Assembly: GCF_900108945.1 (NCBI RefSeq)
Contig: NZ_FNYE01000008.1
Span: 1 to 64,000 of the forward strand
Direction of reading: 5' to 3'
DNA length: 64,000 nucleotides
Source of the DNA: Paraburkholderia diazotrophica
GTDB lineage: Bacteria; Pseudomonadota; Gammaproteobacteria; Burkholderiales; Burkholderiaceae
The position numbers and the translations under genes were made by a program. The first letter of the stretch is position 1; every line of letters begins with the position of its first letter. The notes beneath the pieces are model-generated. The model ran no database searches, had not been told where the DNA came from, and saw only the letters and a program-made list of their open reading frames with translations. Shown one piece after another: positions 28,597 to 39,388 of this stretch.

Positions 28597-29157
28597 TCAG
28601 TCTTGTTCTTCGGCGAGGAAGTCGAGCGCGAAGGCACGCAGGTCGTCATGCACGCGCGTGCCTTCGGGCAGGCCGCCTGCCGTAAGTGTCTTTTTGCCCT
28701 TGCCCGTCAGCACCAGATGCGAGATGAAACCGAGCGCGGCGGCTGCCTGCAGATCGCGCAGCGAATCGCCGACCGCGGGCGTTTCGGACGGCTCGATCTC
28801 GAAGCGCTCGGCGATCAGCTTCAGCATGCCGGGCTTCGGCTTGCGGCACTCGCAGTGATCTTCCGCCGTGTGCGGACAGAAGAACACGGCGTCGATGCGC
28901 CCGCCGACAGCCGCCGCCGCGCGATGCATCTTCAGATGCATCGCATTGAGCGCATTCATGTCGAAGAGCCCCCGGCCGATGCCCGACTGGTTCGTCGCGA
29001 TGGCGACGCGATAGCCAGCCTGGTTCAGCCGCGCGATCGCTTCGAGGCTGCCGGGCAGGGCAACCCACTCATCGGGCGACTTGATGTACGCATCCGAGTC
29101 GACGTTGATCACGCCGTCCCGGTCGAGCACCACGAGTTTCTTTGCGCTAATCGGCAT
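28597..29157 (-). CDS. gmhB: D-glycero-beta-D-manno-heptose-1,7-bisphosphate 7-phosphatase
   Basis: A 186-residue HAD phosphatase of the histidinol-phosphatase/GmhB type. The nucleophile motif is VVLDRDGVINVDSDAY, motif II is ATNQSGIGRG, and a zinc-binding Cys-X-His-Cys-X-Cys type cluster is seen in FFCPHTAEDHCECRKPKPGM. It dephosphorylates heptose bisphosphate for the LPS inner core. It starts 10 bp after glyS, so it is cotranscribed. Confidence 0.92.
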   Translation of the reverse strand: MPISAKKLVVLDRDGVINVDSDAYIKSPDEWVALPGSLEAIARLNQAGYRVAIATNQSGIGRGLFDMNALNAMHLKMHRAAAAVGGRIDAVFFCPHTAEDHCECRKPKPGMLKLIAERFEIEPSETPAVGDSLRDLQAAAALGFISHLVLTGKGKKTLTAGGLPEGTRVHDDLRAFALDFLAEEQD

Positions 29158-29167
29158 GATGCGGTGC

Positions 29168-31267
29168 TCAGGCGGCGAGGCGGGAAATATCGGCGACGCA
29201 GTTCATCTGCTGATGCAGCGCGCCGAGCAGCGCAAGTCGATTCGCGCGCAGCGCCGGATCTTCGGCATTGACCATCACGTCGTTGAAGAACGTATCGACG
29301 GGTTCGCGCAGCGCCGCGAGCGCCGACAGCGCGCCCGTGTACTGACGCTCGGCCAGTTGCGACTGCACGCGCGGCGTGACCTGTTCGAGCTGCGCATGCA
29401 GCGCCCTTTCGGCCGCTTCGATGAGCAACGCGATATCCACACCGTCGACCTTCGCGCCTTCCGACTTCTTCAGGATGTTCGAGATGCGCTTGTTCGCGGC
29501 GGCAAGCGATGCCGCTTCCGCGAGGGCCGCGAATTCGCGCACGGCATCCAGACGCGCAACGATGTCGTCGAAGCGCGTCGGGTTCAACGCGAGCACGGCA
29601 TCGACTTCGCCGACAGCAAAGCCGCGCTCGCGCAGCAGGCCGCGCAGACGGTCGATGCAGAACTCGTAGATGGCCTGCGTCGAATCGGCGACGTTCGGCA
29701 CATTCGCGAATTGCGCGTAAGCGGCGCGCAGCAGTTCGACGAGATCGACGGGCAACTGCTTCTCGACGAGAATGCGCAGCACGCCGAGCGCGTGACGGCG
29801 CAGCGCGAACGGATCTTTTTCGCCCGTCGGCTGCAGGCCGATGCCCCAGATGCCGACGATCGTTTCGAGCTTGTCGGCGAGCGCGACGACCGTGCCCGTC
29901 GCCGTCGACGGCAATGCGTCGCCGGAGAAGCGCGGCTGATAGTGTTCCGTGCACGCGAGCGCGACTTCTTCCGGCTCGCCGTCGTGGCGCGCGTAGTACG
30001 TGCCCATCGTGCCTTGCAGCTCGGGGAATTCGCCGACCATGTCGGTCAGCAGGTCGGCCTTCGCGAGATGCGCGCCGCGCTTCGCGAGTGCGACGTCCGC
30101 GCCGATCATCTGCGCGATGACGGCCGACAGCGCTTCGACGCGCTCGACGCGTTGCAGCGCAGAGCCGAGCTTGTTGTGATAGACGACGTTCGCGAGTTGC
30201 GGCACGCGATCGGCGAGCAGCTTCTTCTTGTCGTGCTCGAAGAAGAACTTCGCATCGGCGAGACGCGGACGCACGACACGCTCATTGCCTTCGACGATCT
30301 CGACAGGCGTTTTCGTCTCGATGTTCGACACGATCAGAAAGCGCGAGCGCAGCTTGCCATGAGCATCGGTGAGCGCGAAGTATTTCTGGTTCGTCTGCAT
30401 CGTGAGGATCAGGCATTCCTGCGGCACTTGCAGGAACTCGTCCTCGAATTTGCATGCGTAGACGACGGGCCATTCGACCAGCGACGTCACTTCGTCGAGC
30501 AGCGATTCGGGCATCACCACCTGATCGCCGTTCGCTTGCGCGAGCAGATGCTCGCGGATCGCTTCCTTGCGGTCCGTGAAGCTCGGCACCACGTGGCCCT
30601 TGTGCATCAGCGTGTCGGCGTAGTGATCCGCGTGCTGGATCTGCACGTAGCCTTCGGACAGGAAGCGATGGCCGAGCGTCGTGTCGTCGGCATCGATGCC
30701 GAACGCGGTAATGGGCACGACCTGGTTGTCATGCAGCACCGTGAGGCGATGCACGGGGCGCACGAACTGCACATTCGAGCCGTCCGGACGCTGATACGTC
30801 ATGACCTTCGGAATGGGCAGCTTCGCGAGCGTTTCGTCGAGCGCGGCTTGCAGTCCTTCGGCGAGCGTTGCGCCGGGCGCTGCATAGCGCAGGAAGAACG
30901 CTTCGGCCTTGCCGTCGTTCGCACGTTCGAGGTCGTTCACCGAGAAATCGGGGAAGCCGAGTGCAGCGAGTTTCTTCGCGAGTGGCGGCGTGGGCTGGCC
31001 ATTCGCATCGAGCGCGACGGAGACGGGCAGCACTTTTTCGCGCACGTGTTTTTCCGGCGCGACAGCGCGCACGTTCTTCACGGTCACGGCGAGACGGCGC
31101 GGCGTCGCGTAACGCTCGAACGACAGTTCGCCTTCGATCAGATCGCGCGCGGCGAGGCGTTGCGCGATGCCTTCCGCGAACGCATCGCCGAGACGCGCGA
31201 GCGCTTTGGGCGGCAGTTCCTCGGTCAGCAGTTCGACGAGCAGGGTGGCTTGATGGGATTGCGTCAT
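29168..31267 (-). CDS. glyS: Glycyl-tRNA synthetase beta subunit
   Basis: A 699-residue beta subunit of the bacterial alpha2beta2 glycyl-tRNA synthetase, responsible for tRNA recognition. The N-terminal [20 protein letters not shown] is diagnostic, the HD-like region [14 protein letters not shown] follows in the middle, and the C-terminal anticodon-binding domain is complete. It follows glyQ after 15 bp. Confidence 0.95.
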   Translation of the reverse strand: MTQSHQATLLVELLTEELPPKALARLGDAFAEGIAQRLAARDLIEGELSFERYATPRRLAVTVKNVRAVAPEKHVREKVLPVSVALDANGQPTPPLAKKLAALGFPDFSVNDLERANDGKAEAFFLRYAAPGATLAEGLQAALDETLAKLPIPKVMTYQRPDGSNVQFVRPVHRLTVLHDNQVVPITAFGIDADDTTLGHRFLSEGYVQIQHADHYADTLMHKGHVVPSFTDRKEAIREHLLAQANGDQVVMPESLLDEVTSLVEWPVVYACKFEDEFLQVPQECLILTMQTNQKYFALTDAHGKLRSRFLIVSNIETKTPVEIVEGNERVVRPRLADAKFFFEHDKKKLLADRVPQLANVVYHNKLGSALQRVERVEALSAVIAQMIGADVALAKRGAHLAKADLLTDMVGEFPELQGTMGTYYARHDGEPEEVALACTEHYQPRFSGDALPSTATGTVVALADKLETIVGIWGIGLQPTGEKDPFALRRHALGVLRILVEKQLPVDLVELLRAAYAQFANVPNVADSTQAIYEFCIDRLRGLLRERGFAVGEVDAVLALNPTRFDDIVARLDAVREFAALAEAASLAAANKRISNILKKSEGAKVDGVDIALLIEAAERALHAQLEQVTPRVQSQLAERQYTGALSALAALREPVDTFFNDVMVNAEDPALRANRLALLGALHQQMNCVADISRLAA

Positions 31268-31282
31268 GTCTTCGTGGTCTCG

Positions 31283-32290
31283 TCAGTCCTGATCGATCTT
31301 GCGTTCGACTTTGAGCGGCGGCGCCCACGCGGGCAGCGCGGCGTCCTGTTCGTCGGTGGTGAGGCCGGGCACGCCGTGCACGGGATTGCCGAGCATCGGG
31401 AAGCCGAGCTTTTCGCGCGAATCGTAATACGCCTGCGCGACGAGGCGCGACAGCGCGCGAATGCGGCCGATGTAAGCCGCGCGCTCCGTCACGGAGATCG
31501 CGCCGCGCGCGTCGAGCAGGTTGAATGTGTGAGCGGCCTTCAGCACGAGTTCGTACGCGGGCAACGCGAGCGGCACTTCGATCATGCGCTTCGCTTCACT
31601 CTCGTAGCTGTTGAAGAAGGTGAACAGCAGGTCGGTGTTGGCCTGTTCGAAGTTGTACGTCGACTGCTCGACTTCGTTCTGGTGATACACGTCGCCGTAC
31701 GTGAGGCGACGCAGCTCGGGACCGTTCGGGCCTTGTTCTTCCCACTCGGTCCAGATCAGGTCATAGACGTTCTCGACCTTCTGCAGATACATCGCGAGAC
31801 GTTCGAGACCGTAGGTGATTTCGCCGAGCACCGGCTTGCAGTCGAGGCCGCCCACCTGCTGGAAGTACGTGAACTGCGTCACTTCCATGCCGTTCAGCCA
31901 CACTTCCCAGCCGAGACCCCACGCGCCGAGCGTCGGATTTTCCCAGTCGTCCTCGACGAAGCGCACGTCGTTCTGCTTCAGGTCGAAGCCGAGCGCTTCG
32001 AGCGAGCCGAGGTACAGGTCGAGGATATTTTCCGGCGCGGGCTTCAGCACCACCTGATACTGGTAGTAGTGTTGCAGGCGGTTCGGATTCTCGCCGTAGC
32101 GGCCGTCCTTCGGGCGGCGCGACGGCTGGACGTACGCGGCGCGCCACGGCTCAGGGCCGATCGCGCGCAGGAACGTATGGACGTGGGACGTGCCCGCGCC
32201 GACTTCCATGTCGATCGGCTGGAGCAGCGCGCAACCCTGCTTGTCCCAATAGGATTGCAGCGTCAGGATGATTTGCTGAAACGTGAGCAT
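31283..32290 (-). CDS. glyQ: Glycyl-tRNA synthetase alpha subunit
   Basis: A 335-residue catalytic alpha subunit that activates glycine and loads tRNA-Gly with GlyS. The class II segment [20 protein letters not shown] and [20 protein letters not shown] are intact. About 35 residues beyond the usual 300 form a C-terminal extension ending in [10 protein letters not shown] 241-bp gap separates it from lnt upstream, long enough to hold its own promoter, though none is convincing. Confidence 0.95.
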   Translation of the reverse strand: MLTFQQIILTLQSYWDKQGCALLQPIDMEVGAGTSHVHTFLRAIGPEPWRAAYVQPSRRPKDGRYGENPNRLQHYYQYQVVLKPAPENILDLYLGSLEALGFDLKQNDVRFVEDDWENPTLGAWGLGWEVWLNGMEVTQFTYFQQVGGLDCKPVLGEITYGLERLAMYLQKVENVYDLIWTEWEEQGPNGPELRRLTYGDVYHQNEVEQSTYNFEQANTDLLFTFFNSYESEAKRMIEVPLALPAYELVLKAAHTFNLLDARGAISVTERAAYIGRIRALSRLVAQAYYDSREKLGFPMLGNPVHGVPGLTTDEQDAALPAWAPPLKVERKIDQD

Positions 32291-32531
32291 GAAGAGCCTT
32301 GAAGGTGCCTTTCAGGCAGGACGCGGATGCCGTGCGGCTGGCGTGACGCGATGGCCTTGCTGGCCGTCGATCAATCAGCCGGCCGGTTGCGCGGCCCAGT
32401 GCTGTGAAACCCTGAATTTTACCGGATTGCCGGTGGCTTGAGACTTTCTGGGGCCTGGTGATTGCCAGGTGGCTCAACGGGGGCGCACCATTGTGCTTGT
32501 TGTCGTTGCGCCGCCCGTTGTTCCGCGCCTG

Positions 32532-34262
32532 TCAGGCGTCGCGATTGCGCTTTGCGTCGACGTTCGCGCCGCCCGCGCCGTTCTTACCGTTCTTGCCGTT
32601 CGACCGGTCTCGGCCCGGCCCGAACGCGAATCCGAACGCAAGGAACAGCAGCGATGCCGCGAGTACCGTGTTGTTGCCGCTCGTCACGTACGGTGTCTTG
32701 CCCGTGGTGCCCTGAACCACAGTCTCGATCGAGCCTTCCGTGAACGTCGGCAGCCGCGCGATCACGTTGCCGCGCGCGTCGATGGCGGCCGTCGCGCCCG
32801 TGTTGGTCGCACGCAGCATCGGGCGGCCCGTTTCGAGCGAGCGCATGCGCGCGATCTGCAGGTGCTGGTCGAGCGCAATCGTGTTGCCGAACCACGCGAG
32901 ATTCGTCGAGTTGACGAGCACGCCCGCGGGCGTGTCGCTTTCGCGTACCGTGCGCGCGATCTCCTCGCCGAAGATGTCCTCGTAGCAGATATCGACGGCG
33001 ATCGGCTGGTTGTGCACGACGAACGGCTTCTGCACGGGCGCGCCGCGCGCGAAATCGCCGAGAGGAATGCTCATCAGGTTCACGAACCAGCGAAAGCCCC
33101 ACGGCACGAACTCGCCGAACGGCACGAGATGATGCTTGTCGTAGCGGTACACGCCTGCCTCGCCGGGCGTGATGCCGAACAGGCTGTTCGTGTAATCGAC
33201 GACGTGGCCCTCTGCCGTGATCGTGCCGCCGATCGCGCCGAACAGGATCGACGTATTCGTCGAATCGGCGAAACGGCGCACGGCCACCGCGAACGACTCG
33301 GGAATGGCCTGCGCGAGCACGGGAATCGCGGTTTCCGGCGTGACGACGAGATCGGCGGGCTTTGCGGTGATCATCCGCTCGTATTCGTCGATCGCGGCCT
33401 TCACACCCGACTCTTCGAACTTCATGTCCTGCTTCACGTTGCCTTGCAGCAGTCGCACGGTCAGCGGCGCGTTCGCGGGCGTCGTCCACGCGACGAGCGG
33501 CAGCAGCAGGCCCGCTGCGATCAGCGCGACGGCGATTGCGGCGGGCGTGACGACGCGCGCAGTACGTGGCGAAGCCTTCGCATCGCCGCTCGACGCCGCG
33601 CGCGAGCGCAGCACGGCCTGCGCGATCAGCGCTGCGGCGAGCGCCATCACCCAGCCGACGCCGTATACGCCCGCAACGGGCGCGAATCCGGCAAACGGCC
33701 CGTCGACCTGCGCATAGCCGGTCGCGAGCCACGGAAAGCCGGTGAATACCGTGCCGCGCAGCCATTCGCCGATGGCCCATGCGCTCGCGAAGGCGAATGC
33801 GCCGTGCCACGTCGGCGAAAACGGCTGAAGGTCGGCGAGCTTGCCGTTGCGCGCGTGTCCCGCGCAGAACGACCAGATGCCCGCGGCAAACGCCGGATAG
33901 ATGGCCAGATACATCGAGAACAGCACGAGCGCCGCGCCCGCGAGCGGCGCGGCCATGCCGCCGTAGAAGTGCATGCTCACATACAGCCACCACACGCCCG
34001 TCACGTAGTTGCCGAAGCCGAACGCGAAGCCGGTGAGGGCGGCGCTCCTCCAGCCAGTCGTGCGCGTGAGCCACGCGAAGAAGAAAGCGAAGATCGCCAG
34101 TTCGAGCCAGCCGCCGTGCGGCGTCGGCGCGAACGACAGCGTGTTGAGCGCGCCGACGGCGGCGGCCGTGAGGTAGTGCCACCACGGCAGCACCCGTGCG
34201 CCTCTATCGGCTGCGTCGGGTGTCACGCCGCGGCGCAGACGGGAAGTGATCGGGTCGGCCAT
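32532..34262 (-). CDS. lnt: Apolipoprotein N-acyltransferase
   Basis: A 576-residue inner-membrane enzyme that adds the third acyl chain to lipoproteins. The N-terminal part has about seven membrane spans, and the periplasmic nitrilase-like domain carries the catalytic triad Glu310 (TPETA), Lys376 (YDKHHLVPFGE) and Cys426 (DICYED). A last membrane helix is followed by an unusual hydrophilic tail rich in Asn, Gly and Lys. That tail is encoded in part by three 9-bp tandem units at 32578-32604. It lies 36 bp after corC. Confidence 0.93.
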   Translation of the reverse strand: MADPITSRLRRGVTPDAADRGARVLPWWHYLTAAAVGALNTLSFAPTPHGGWLELAIFAFFFAWLTRTTGWRSAALTGFAFGFGNYVTGVWWLYVSMHFYGGMAAPLAGAALVLFSMYLAIYPAFAAGIWSFCAGHARNGKLADLQPFSPTWHGAFAFASAWAIGEWLRGTVFTGFPWLATGYAQVDGPFAGFAPVAGVYGVGWVMALAAALIAQAVLRSRAASSGDAKASPRTARVVTPAAIAVALIAAGLLLPLVAWTTPANAPLTVRLLQGNVKQDMKFEESGVKAAIDEYERMITAKPADLVVTPETAIPVLAQAIPESFAVAVRRFADSTNTSILFGAIGGTITAEGHVVDYTNSLFGITPGEAGVYRYDKHHLVPFGEFVPWGFRWFVNLMSIPLGDFARGAPVQKPFVVHNQPIAVDICYEDIFGEEIARTVRESDTPAGVLVNSTNLAWFGNTIALDQHLQIARMRSLETGRPMLRATNTGATAAIDARGNVIARLPTFTEGSIETVVQGTTGKTPYVTSGNNTVLAASLLFLAFGFAFGPGRDRSNGKNGKNGAGGANVDAKRNRDA

Positions 34263-34298
34263 TGTTGCGTGGTCGGCTTGATTAAAAGCAGGGGGAAA

Positions 34299-35195
34299 TC
34301 AGGTTTGCACGTGCTGCGCGTCGCGTTCGCGCTGCCCGGCGAGGGGATCGCGGCGCACGAGCAGCATGTGGATCTGCCGTGCATCGGCGCGCAGCACTTC
34401 GAAGATCAGGTCGTCGATCTTCACCTTCTCGCCGCGATGCGGCACGCGTCCGAAATGGTGCGTGACGAGTCCGCCGATCGTGTCGACTTCCTCGTCGGAG
34501 AAGTGCGTGCCGAACTCTTCGTTGAACTGCTCGATCTCGGTCAGCGCGCGCACGCGGAAGCGGCCGTCCGGCGACGCGATGATGTTGCCGCTTTCCTCGT
34601 CGAAATCGTATTCGTCCTCGATGTCGCCGACGATCTGCTCCAGCACGTCCTCGATCGTGATGACGCCCGCGACGCCGCCGTATTCGTCGACGACGATCGC
34701 GATGTGATTGCGGTTCACGCGAAAGTCGTGCAGCAGCACGTTCAGGCGCTTCGATTCGGGGATGAACACGGCGGGGCGCAGCATGCCGCGCACGTCGGCT
34801 TCTTCTTCGGCGTAGTAGCGCAGCAGGTCTTTCGCGAGCAGCACGCCGATCACGTTGTCGCGGTTGCCTTCGTACACGGGGTAGCGCGAGTGCGCCTTTT
34901 CGAGCATGTACGGGATGAATTCGTCGGGTGAGTCCGCGATGTTGATCGCGTCCATTTGCGCGCGCGGAATCATGATGTCGCGTGCGCAGAGCTCGGAAAC
35001 CTGGAACACGCCTTCGATCATCGACAGCGAGTCGGCGTCGATCAGATTGCGCTCGTGCGCGTCCTGCAGGATTTCGAGGAGTTCGCCGCGAGAATCGGGC
35101 TCGGGCGAGATGAAATCGGTCAATCGCTCAAGGAGCGAGCGTTTTTCCTGGGGTTTGTCGCTGGTATGGCGTCGACTGGGATACGTGTCGTTCAT
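34299..35195 (-). CDS. corC: CorC/HlyC-family CBS-domain protein
   Basis: A 298-residue cytoplasmic protein with two CBS domains (about residues 70-190, including MIPRAQMDAINI and VVDEYGGVAGVITIEDVLEQ) and a C-terminal CorC_HlyC domain (about 205-285). The family is linked to magnesium and cobalt efflux. It directly precedes lnt, the usual corC-lnt order in proteobacteria. The N-terminal DUF21 membrane domain of larger homologues is absent, as is normal for CorC. Confidence 0.9.
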   Translation of the reverse strand: MNDTYPSRRHTSDKPQEKRSLLERLTDFISPEPDSRGELLEILQDAHERNLIDADSLSMIEGVFQVSELCARDIMIPRAQMDAINIADSPDEFIPYMLEKAHSRYPVYEGNRDNVIGVLLAKDLLRYYAEEEADVRGMLRPAVFIPESKRLNVLLHDFRVNRNHIAIVVDEYGGVAGVITIEDVLEQIVGDIEDEYDFDEESGNIIASPDGRFRVRALTEIEQFNEEFGTHFSDEEVDTIGGLVTHHFGRVPHRGEKVKIDDLIFEVLRADARQIHMLLVRRDPLAGQRERDAQHVQT

Positions 35196-35468
35196 GGTGG
35201 TGCGCCCGAAAAGCTGGGCGCGCTGTTGCAGAGCGTTAAGGATACACCACGCTCATGGCAGGACCGTGTCCCGGCGCACGAGGCGGTGCAAAGCGCAGTT
35301 CCCGGCGCGCGGTTGTTGCCGTTCGATGGCAAAGACGTCTGGCCGGGTGACGCTCGCTTTTATCCTAACTGATATCGGAGCGCCGGGGGGCGCATGGTCA
35401 AAATTGCAGCCGCTTCTTTTCGGCGAGCCGGGTGTGCCTGCGTTTTCGGCGTACGGCGGGAGTAGCGC

Positions 35469-36122
35469 TCACTTGCGGCAACGCGCAAGCAGCGCCTCGA
35501 GCGCGCGATCGGGCATGCCGCTTTCGCGCAGCGCTTCGACGGTGCGGCTCACGTAGTCGAGCGTCGTGCCGTAGCGGCCTGACGCGCAGCCGAGCACCGT
35601 TCTGACCACTTCGTCGGAAAGCTTGCCCGTGTACGACGGCACGTCGCGACGCATCACGAACGCGAGCGCTTCGATGCGCCGTCCATCGGCGAGCACGCAC
35701 GGCAGCCACGCGGGACGGTACGAGCCCATCGCCATTTCGCGGCGCCATAGCGCTTCGAGATGCGGCAGCGCGCCTTCGGCCGTGAGCCGGAACGCGATGC
35801 CGCTGCACGAGCCGCCGCGATCGAGCGCGAGCACGAGGCCCGGCTGCTCCGGTGTGCCGCGATTGACGCGCGACCACAGATACAGCCCGCGGTGATAGCC
35901 GTGCACGCGCGAGCGCATCGCTTCGACGGTCGGCAGACCGGGGTTCCAGATCAGCGAGCCGTAGCCGAAGAGCCACAGGTCGCGCTTGCCGTCCCAGTCG
36001 CGCAGCGAACCATCGAGCGACGCGCGCAGCTCGTCGTCCGTCAGCAGGCGCGATTCGCCGAGCGACGGCGGATAGCCGGGGCAGGGCTGGGGCGGCGTCG
36101 GTGAAGAAAGGGGCTGGCTCAC
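35469..36122 (-). CDS. ChaC-type glutathione-specific gamma-glutamylcyclotransferase
   Basis: A 217-residue ChaC-family protein with the substrate-loop motif LWLFGYGSLIWNPG and the glutamate-bearing LEALWRREM segment expected for catalysis. ChaC enzymes cleave glutathione to 5-oxoproline and Cys-Gly. It lies between ybeY and corC on the same strand, 273 bp before corC and 100 bp after ybeY. The N-terminal 25 residues are Pro-rich and poorly conserved, so a slightly later start is possible. Confidence 0.87.
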   Translation of the reverse strand: MSQPLSSPTPPQPCPGYPPSLGESRLLTDDELRASLDGSLRDWDGKRDLWLFGYGSLIWNPGLPTVEAMRSRVHGYHRGLYLWSRVNRGTPEQPGLVLALDRGGSCSGIAFRLTAEGALPHLEALWRREMAMGSYRPAWLPCVLADGRRIEALAFVMRRDVPSYTGKLSDEVVRTVLGCASGRYGTTLDYVSRTVEALRESGMPDRALEALLARCRK

Positions 36123-36222
36123 GTTGATTTCGATCGATGGGCGGCTGGACGGGAGTTCGGAGCCTGCGATCTGCGGGACGGGGCGGCGATGCCGGCTCTG
36201 TCGCCTGTTGCTGCGTCGAGCG

Positions 36223-36684
36223 TCATTCGTACGGATCGGGAAAGCCGAGCTTGCCGAGCACTTCGGTTTCGATCGCTTCCATTTCTTCGGCTTCGTCCTC
36301 CTGCTCGTGGTCGTAGCCCTGGGCGTGCAGCGCGCCGTGGACGAGCAGATGCGCGTAGTGCGCTTCGAGCGGCTTGCCCTGTTCGTTCGCTTCTTTCTCG
36401 ACGACAGGGCAGCACAGGATCAGGTCGCCCGTCACGGGATCGTCTTCGGACTCCGCGTACGCGAAGGTCAGCACGTTGGTCGCGTAGTCCTTGCCGCGAT
36501 ACGTGCGGTTCAGCGTGCGGCCTTCGTCGGCGTCGACGAAGCGCACGGTCAGCTCGGCGTCGGCGAAAAGCGCGGCCTTGATCCACGCGGCGACGGTTGC
36601 CTTGGGCAACAGCGCCTTGTGCTCGGGCCACGCTTTTGCAGCGGGAAATTGCAGGTTCAGCGACAGTTTCGGGGTGCGGCTCAT
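36223..36684 (-). CDS. ybeY: Endoribonuclease YbeY (rRNA maturation factor)
   Basis: A 153-residue YbeY. The zinc site [11 protein letters not shown] has His116, His120 and His126 in the H-x3-H-x5-H pattern. YbeY acts in 16S rRNA 3'-end maturation and ribosome quality control. It follows phoH after 30 bp, the conserved phoH-ybeY pair. Confidence 0.93.
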   Translation of the reverse strand: MSRTPKLSLNLQFPAAKAWPEHKALLPKATVAAWIKAALFADAELTVRFVDADEGRTLNRTYRGKDYATNVLTFAYAESEDDPVTGDLILCCPVVEKEANEQGKPLEAHYAHLLVHGALHAQGYDHEQEDEAEEMEAIETEVLGKLGFPDPYE

Positions 36685-36714
36685 GCGGGGTTCTTGTTGC
36701 TTTTCATGTCCGTG

Positions 36715-37803
36715 TCACCGGGCAGCGTCGGCCGCGTCGGATGCGCTCGTCTGATTCTTCGAGTGCGTGTCGTATGCCTCGACGATGCGCGCGACGAGGG
36801 GATGCCGCACCACGTCTGCGCTCGTGAAGCGCGTGAGCGCGATGCCGCGCACGTTCGCAAGCACCTGCTGCGCTTCGATCAGTCCGCTCTTCTGGCCGCG
36901 CGGCAAGTCGACCTGCGTCGTATCGCCCGTGACGACCGCCTTCGAGCCGAAGCCGATCCGCGTGAGGAACATCTTCATCTGCTCGGGCGTCGTGTTCTGC
37001 GCCTCGTCGAGAATGATGAACGCGTGATTGAGCGTGCGGCCGCGCATGTACGCGAGCGGCGCGATTTCGATCATCTGGCGCTCGAACATCTTCGCCGTCT
37101 TGTCGAAGCCGAGCAGATCGTAAAGCGCGTCATAAAGCGGACGCAGATACGGATCGACCTTCTGCGCGAGATCGCCCGGCAGGAAGCCGAGCCGCTCGCC
37201 TGCTTCGACGGCCGGACGCGTCAGCACGATGCGCTTGACCTGATCGCGCTCGAGCGAATCGACGGCGCATGCGACGGCCAGATACGTCTTGCCCGTGCCC
37301 GCCGGACCGACGCCGAACGTCACGTCGTGCGAGACGATCTGCTTCAGATACTCGCGCTGCGCGGGCGTGCGGCCGCGCAGGTCGGCGCGCCGCGTGTACA
37401 GCTTCGGGCCGAGTTCTTCAACTTCGACGTCGCCTTCATGCGCCGGTTCGTCGAACGGATGATCGGGATCGCCGCGAAAACGCGGATCGAGTTCTTCCGT
37501 GTCGCCGCTCCCGCCGTTCGGGCGCCCGTTGTTGCCCGGATGGCGCGCTTCGACGAGCGCGAGCTGGATGTCGTCGACGGAGAGTGGATCGCGCGCGCTG
37601 TTGTAGAAGTTTTCGAGCGCATTGAGCGCGACTTTTGCGCCGCGCCCGCGAATGCTGATGCGGTGTCCGCGGCGTTGCAGCGTGACGTCGAGTGCCTGTT
37701 CGATCTGTCTCAGGTTCTCGTCGAGTGGGCCGCAGAGGTTGGCGAGCCGCGCGTTATCGTCGCGCGGCGCAGTGAATTCCAGATGTTGCTGAGTGGGCTT
37801 CAA
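36715..37803 (-). CDS. PhoH-like ATPase (PhoL)
   Basis: A 362-residue PhoH-family P-loop ATPase. Walker A is FGVGPAGTGKTYLAVA and Walker B is FIILDEAQNTTPEQMK, with a KH-like region at the N-terminus. A disordered Gly/Asp/Pro insert occurs around residues 88-115. The exact activity is uncertain; family members are linked to RNA metabolism. It sits between miaB (33 bp upstream) and ybeY. Confidence 0.9.
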   Translation of the reverse strand: MKPTQQHLEFTAPRDDNARLANLCGPLDENLRQIEQALDVTLQRRGHRISIRGRGAKVALNALENFYNSARDPLSVDDIQLALVEARHPGNNGRPNGGSGDTEELDPRFRGDPDHPFDEPAHEGDVEVEELGPKLYTRRADLRGRTPAQREYLKQIVSHDVTFGVGPAGTGKTYLAVACAVDSLERDQVKRIVLTRPAVEAGERLGFLPGDLAQKVDPYLRPLYDALYDLLGFDKTAKMFERQMIEIAPLAYMRGRTLNHAFIILDEAQNTTPEQMKMFLTRIGFGSKAVVTGDTTQVDLPRGQKSGLIEAQQVLANVRGIALTRFTSADVVRHPLVARIVEAYDTHSKNQTSASDAADAAR

Positions 37804-37836
37804 GGCTGATTTTCGATCCTGTCGGTGCGCTACGGC

Positions 37837-39207
37837 TTAGTGAGTGGCGGGCGCCGTGTTGTGAACCATCACGAGTTCGCCGCGCAGCGAGTGCGGGTAC
37901 GCATGCACGATCTTCACGTCGATCATCTGGCCGATCAGGCGCGCATGCGATTCGGGCGGCGCGGGGAAATTCACGACGCGGTTGTTCTCGGTGCGGCCCG
38001 CGAGTTCGTTCGGGTCCTTGCGCGCCGGACGCTCGACCAGAATGCGCTCGACCTTGCCGACCATCGCCTCGCTGATGCGCTGCACGTTTTCTTCGATGGT
38101 CGCCTGCAGGTGCTGCAAGCGGCGCAGCTTCACTTCGCGCGGCGTGTCGTCGTGCAAGTTTGCGGCGGGCGTGCCGGGACGCGGGCTGTAGATGAACGAG
38201 AAGCTCGTGTCGTAGCTCATGTCGTGCACGAGCTGCATCATCTTGTCGAAGTCTTCTTCCGTCTCGCCGGGGAAGCCGACGATCATGTCCGTCGACAGCG
38301 ACAGGTCCGGGCGGATCGCGCGCAGCCGGCGGATCACCGACTTGTATTCGAGCACGGTGTAGCCGCGCTTCATCGCCATCAGGATGCGGTCGGAGCCGTG
38401 CTGCACGGGCAGATGCAGATGGTTCACGAGCTTCGGCACCTTCGCGTAGGTGTCGATCAGGCGCTGCGTGAATTCCTTCGGATGCGACGTCGTATAGCGA
38501 ATCCGTTCGATGCCCGGGATCTCAGCGACGTATTCGATCAGCGTCGCGAAGTCGGCGATTTCCGTCGCGCCGACGGTTATCGCGCCACGATAGGCGTTCA
38601 CGTTCTGGCCGAGCAGCGTCACTTCGCGCACGCCCTGATCGGCGAGGCCGGCGATTTCCGTCAGCACGTCGTCGAGCGGACGCGACACTTCCTCGCCGCG
38701 CGTGTACGGCACGACGCAATAGCTGCAGTACTTGCTGCAGCCTTCCATGATCGACACGAACGCGCTCGGGCCATCGACGCGCGCAGGCGGCAGGTGATCG
38801 AACTTCTCGATTTCCGGGAACGTGATGTCGACCTGCGGACGGCCGCTCGCGCGGCGCTGGTCGATCATCTGCGGCAAACGGTGCAAGGTTTGCGGACCGA
38901 ACACGAGGTCGACGTATGGCGCGCGGGACACGATCGACGCGCCTTCCTGGCTCGCCACGCAGCCGCCGACGCCGATCAGCAGATTCGGGTTCGCTTCTTT
39001 CAGTTCGCGCACGCGGCCAAGATCGGAGAAGACTTTCTCCTGCGCTTTTTCGCGCACGGAGCACGTGTTGAACAGAATGACGTCGGCGTCTTCGGGGTTG
39101 TCGGTCTTGACGAGCCCTTCGGCCGCGCCGAGTACGTCGACCATCTTGTCGGAGTCGTACTCGTTCATCTGGCAGCCAAAGGTCTTTACATAAACTTTCT
39201 TGGTCAT
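37837..39207 (-). CDS. miaB: tRNA-2-methylthio-N6-dimethylallyladenosine synthase
   Basis: A 456-residue radical-SAM methylthiotransferase that modifies A37 of tRNAs reading UNN codons. Three cysteines of the N-terminal UPF0004 domain are in [20 protein letters not shown] and [10 protein letters not shown]; the radical-SAM cluster is [19 protein letters not shown]; a TRAM domain ends the protein. It is the first gene of the long minus-strand block. Confidence 0.95.
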   Translation of the reverse strand: MTKKVYVKTFGCQMNEYDSDKMVDVLGAAEGLVKTDNPEDADVILFNTCSVREKAQEKVFSDLGRVRELKEANPNLLIGVGGCVASQEGASIVSRAPYVDLVFGPQTLHRLPQMIDQRRASGRPQVDITFPEIEKFDHLPPARVDGPSAFVSIMEGCSKYCSYCVVPYTRGEEVSRPLDDVLTEIAGLADQGVREVTLLGQNVNAYRGAITVGATEIADFATLIEYVAEIPGIERIRYTTSHPKEFTQRLIDTYAKVPKLVNHLHLPVQHGSDRILMAMKRGYTVLEYKSVIRRLRAIRPDLSLSTDMIVGFPGETEEDFDKMMQLVHDMSYDTSFSFIYSPRPGTPAANLHDDTPREVKLRRLQHLQATIEENVQRISEAMVGKVERILVERPARKDPNELAGRTENNRVVNFPAPPESHARLIGQMIDVKIVHAYPHSLRGELVMVHNTAPATH

Positions 39208-39339
39208 CGAGTGTTCGCCGGTCGCAGTGATTAACCTGGGGGCGTCAATAAAGGTGAAGAGACAAAAAACGCGCGGCGCCGGGGGCGCGAGAATAGGGGC
39301 CTGGCCAGCCCGAAGCGCGTTTTTATAGCGTAGTCCAAC

Positions 39340-39345
39340 ATTATA
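39340..39345 (-). promoter_or_regulatory. Candidate -10 element for miaB
   Basis: The minus strand reads TATAAT here, about 130 bases before the miaB start. The -35 position (CAAAGC at 17 bp spacing) is poor, so this is tentative. It lies just downstream of the lysR stop. Confidence 0.35.
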
Positions 39346-39388
39346 GCCCTTTGCGACGTGGGGCTTTGGCGGCGTGCCGCCGTGGCGG

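Noticed and set aside
29081..32302. A 1073-codon open frame on the plus strand
   Set aside because: It lies antisense to glyS-glyQ and comes from the strong third-position GC bias. Its translation is Arg/His/Glu rich without domain features.
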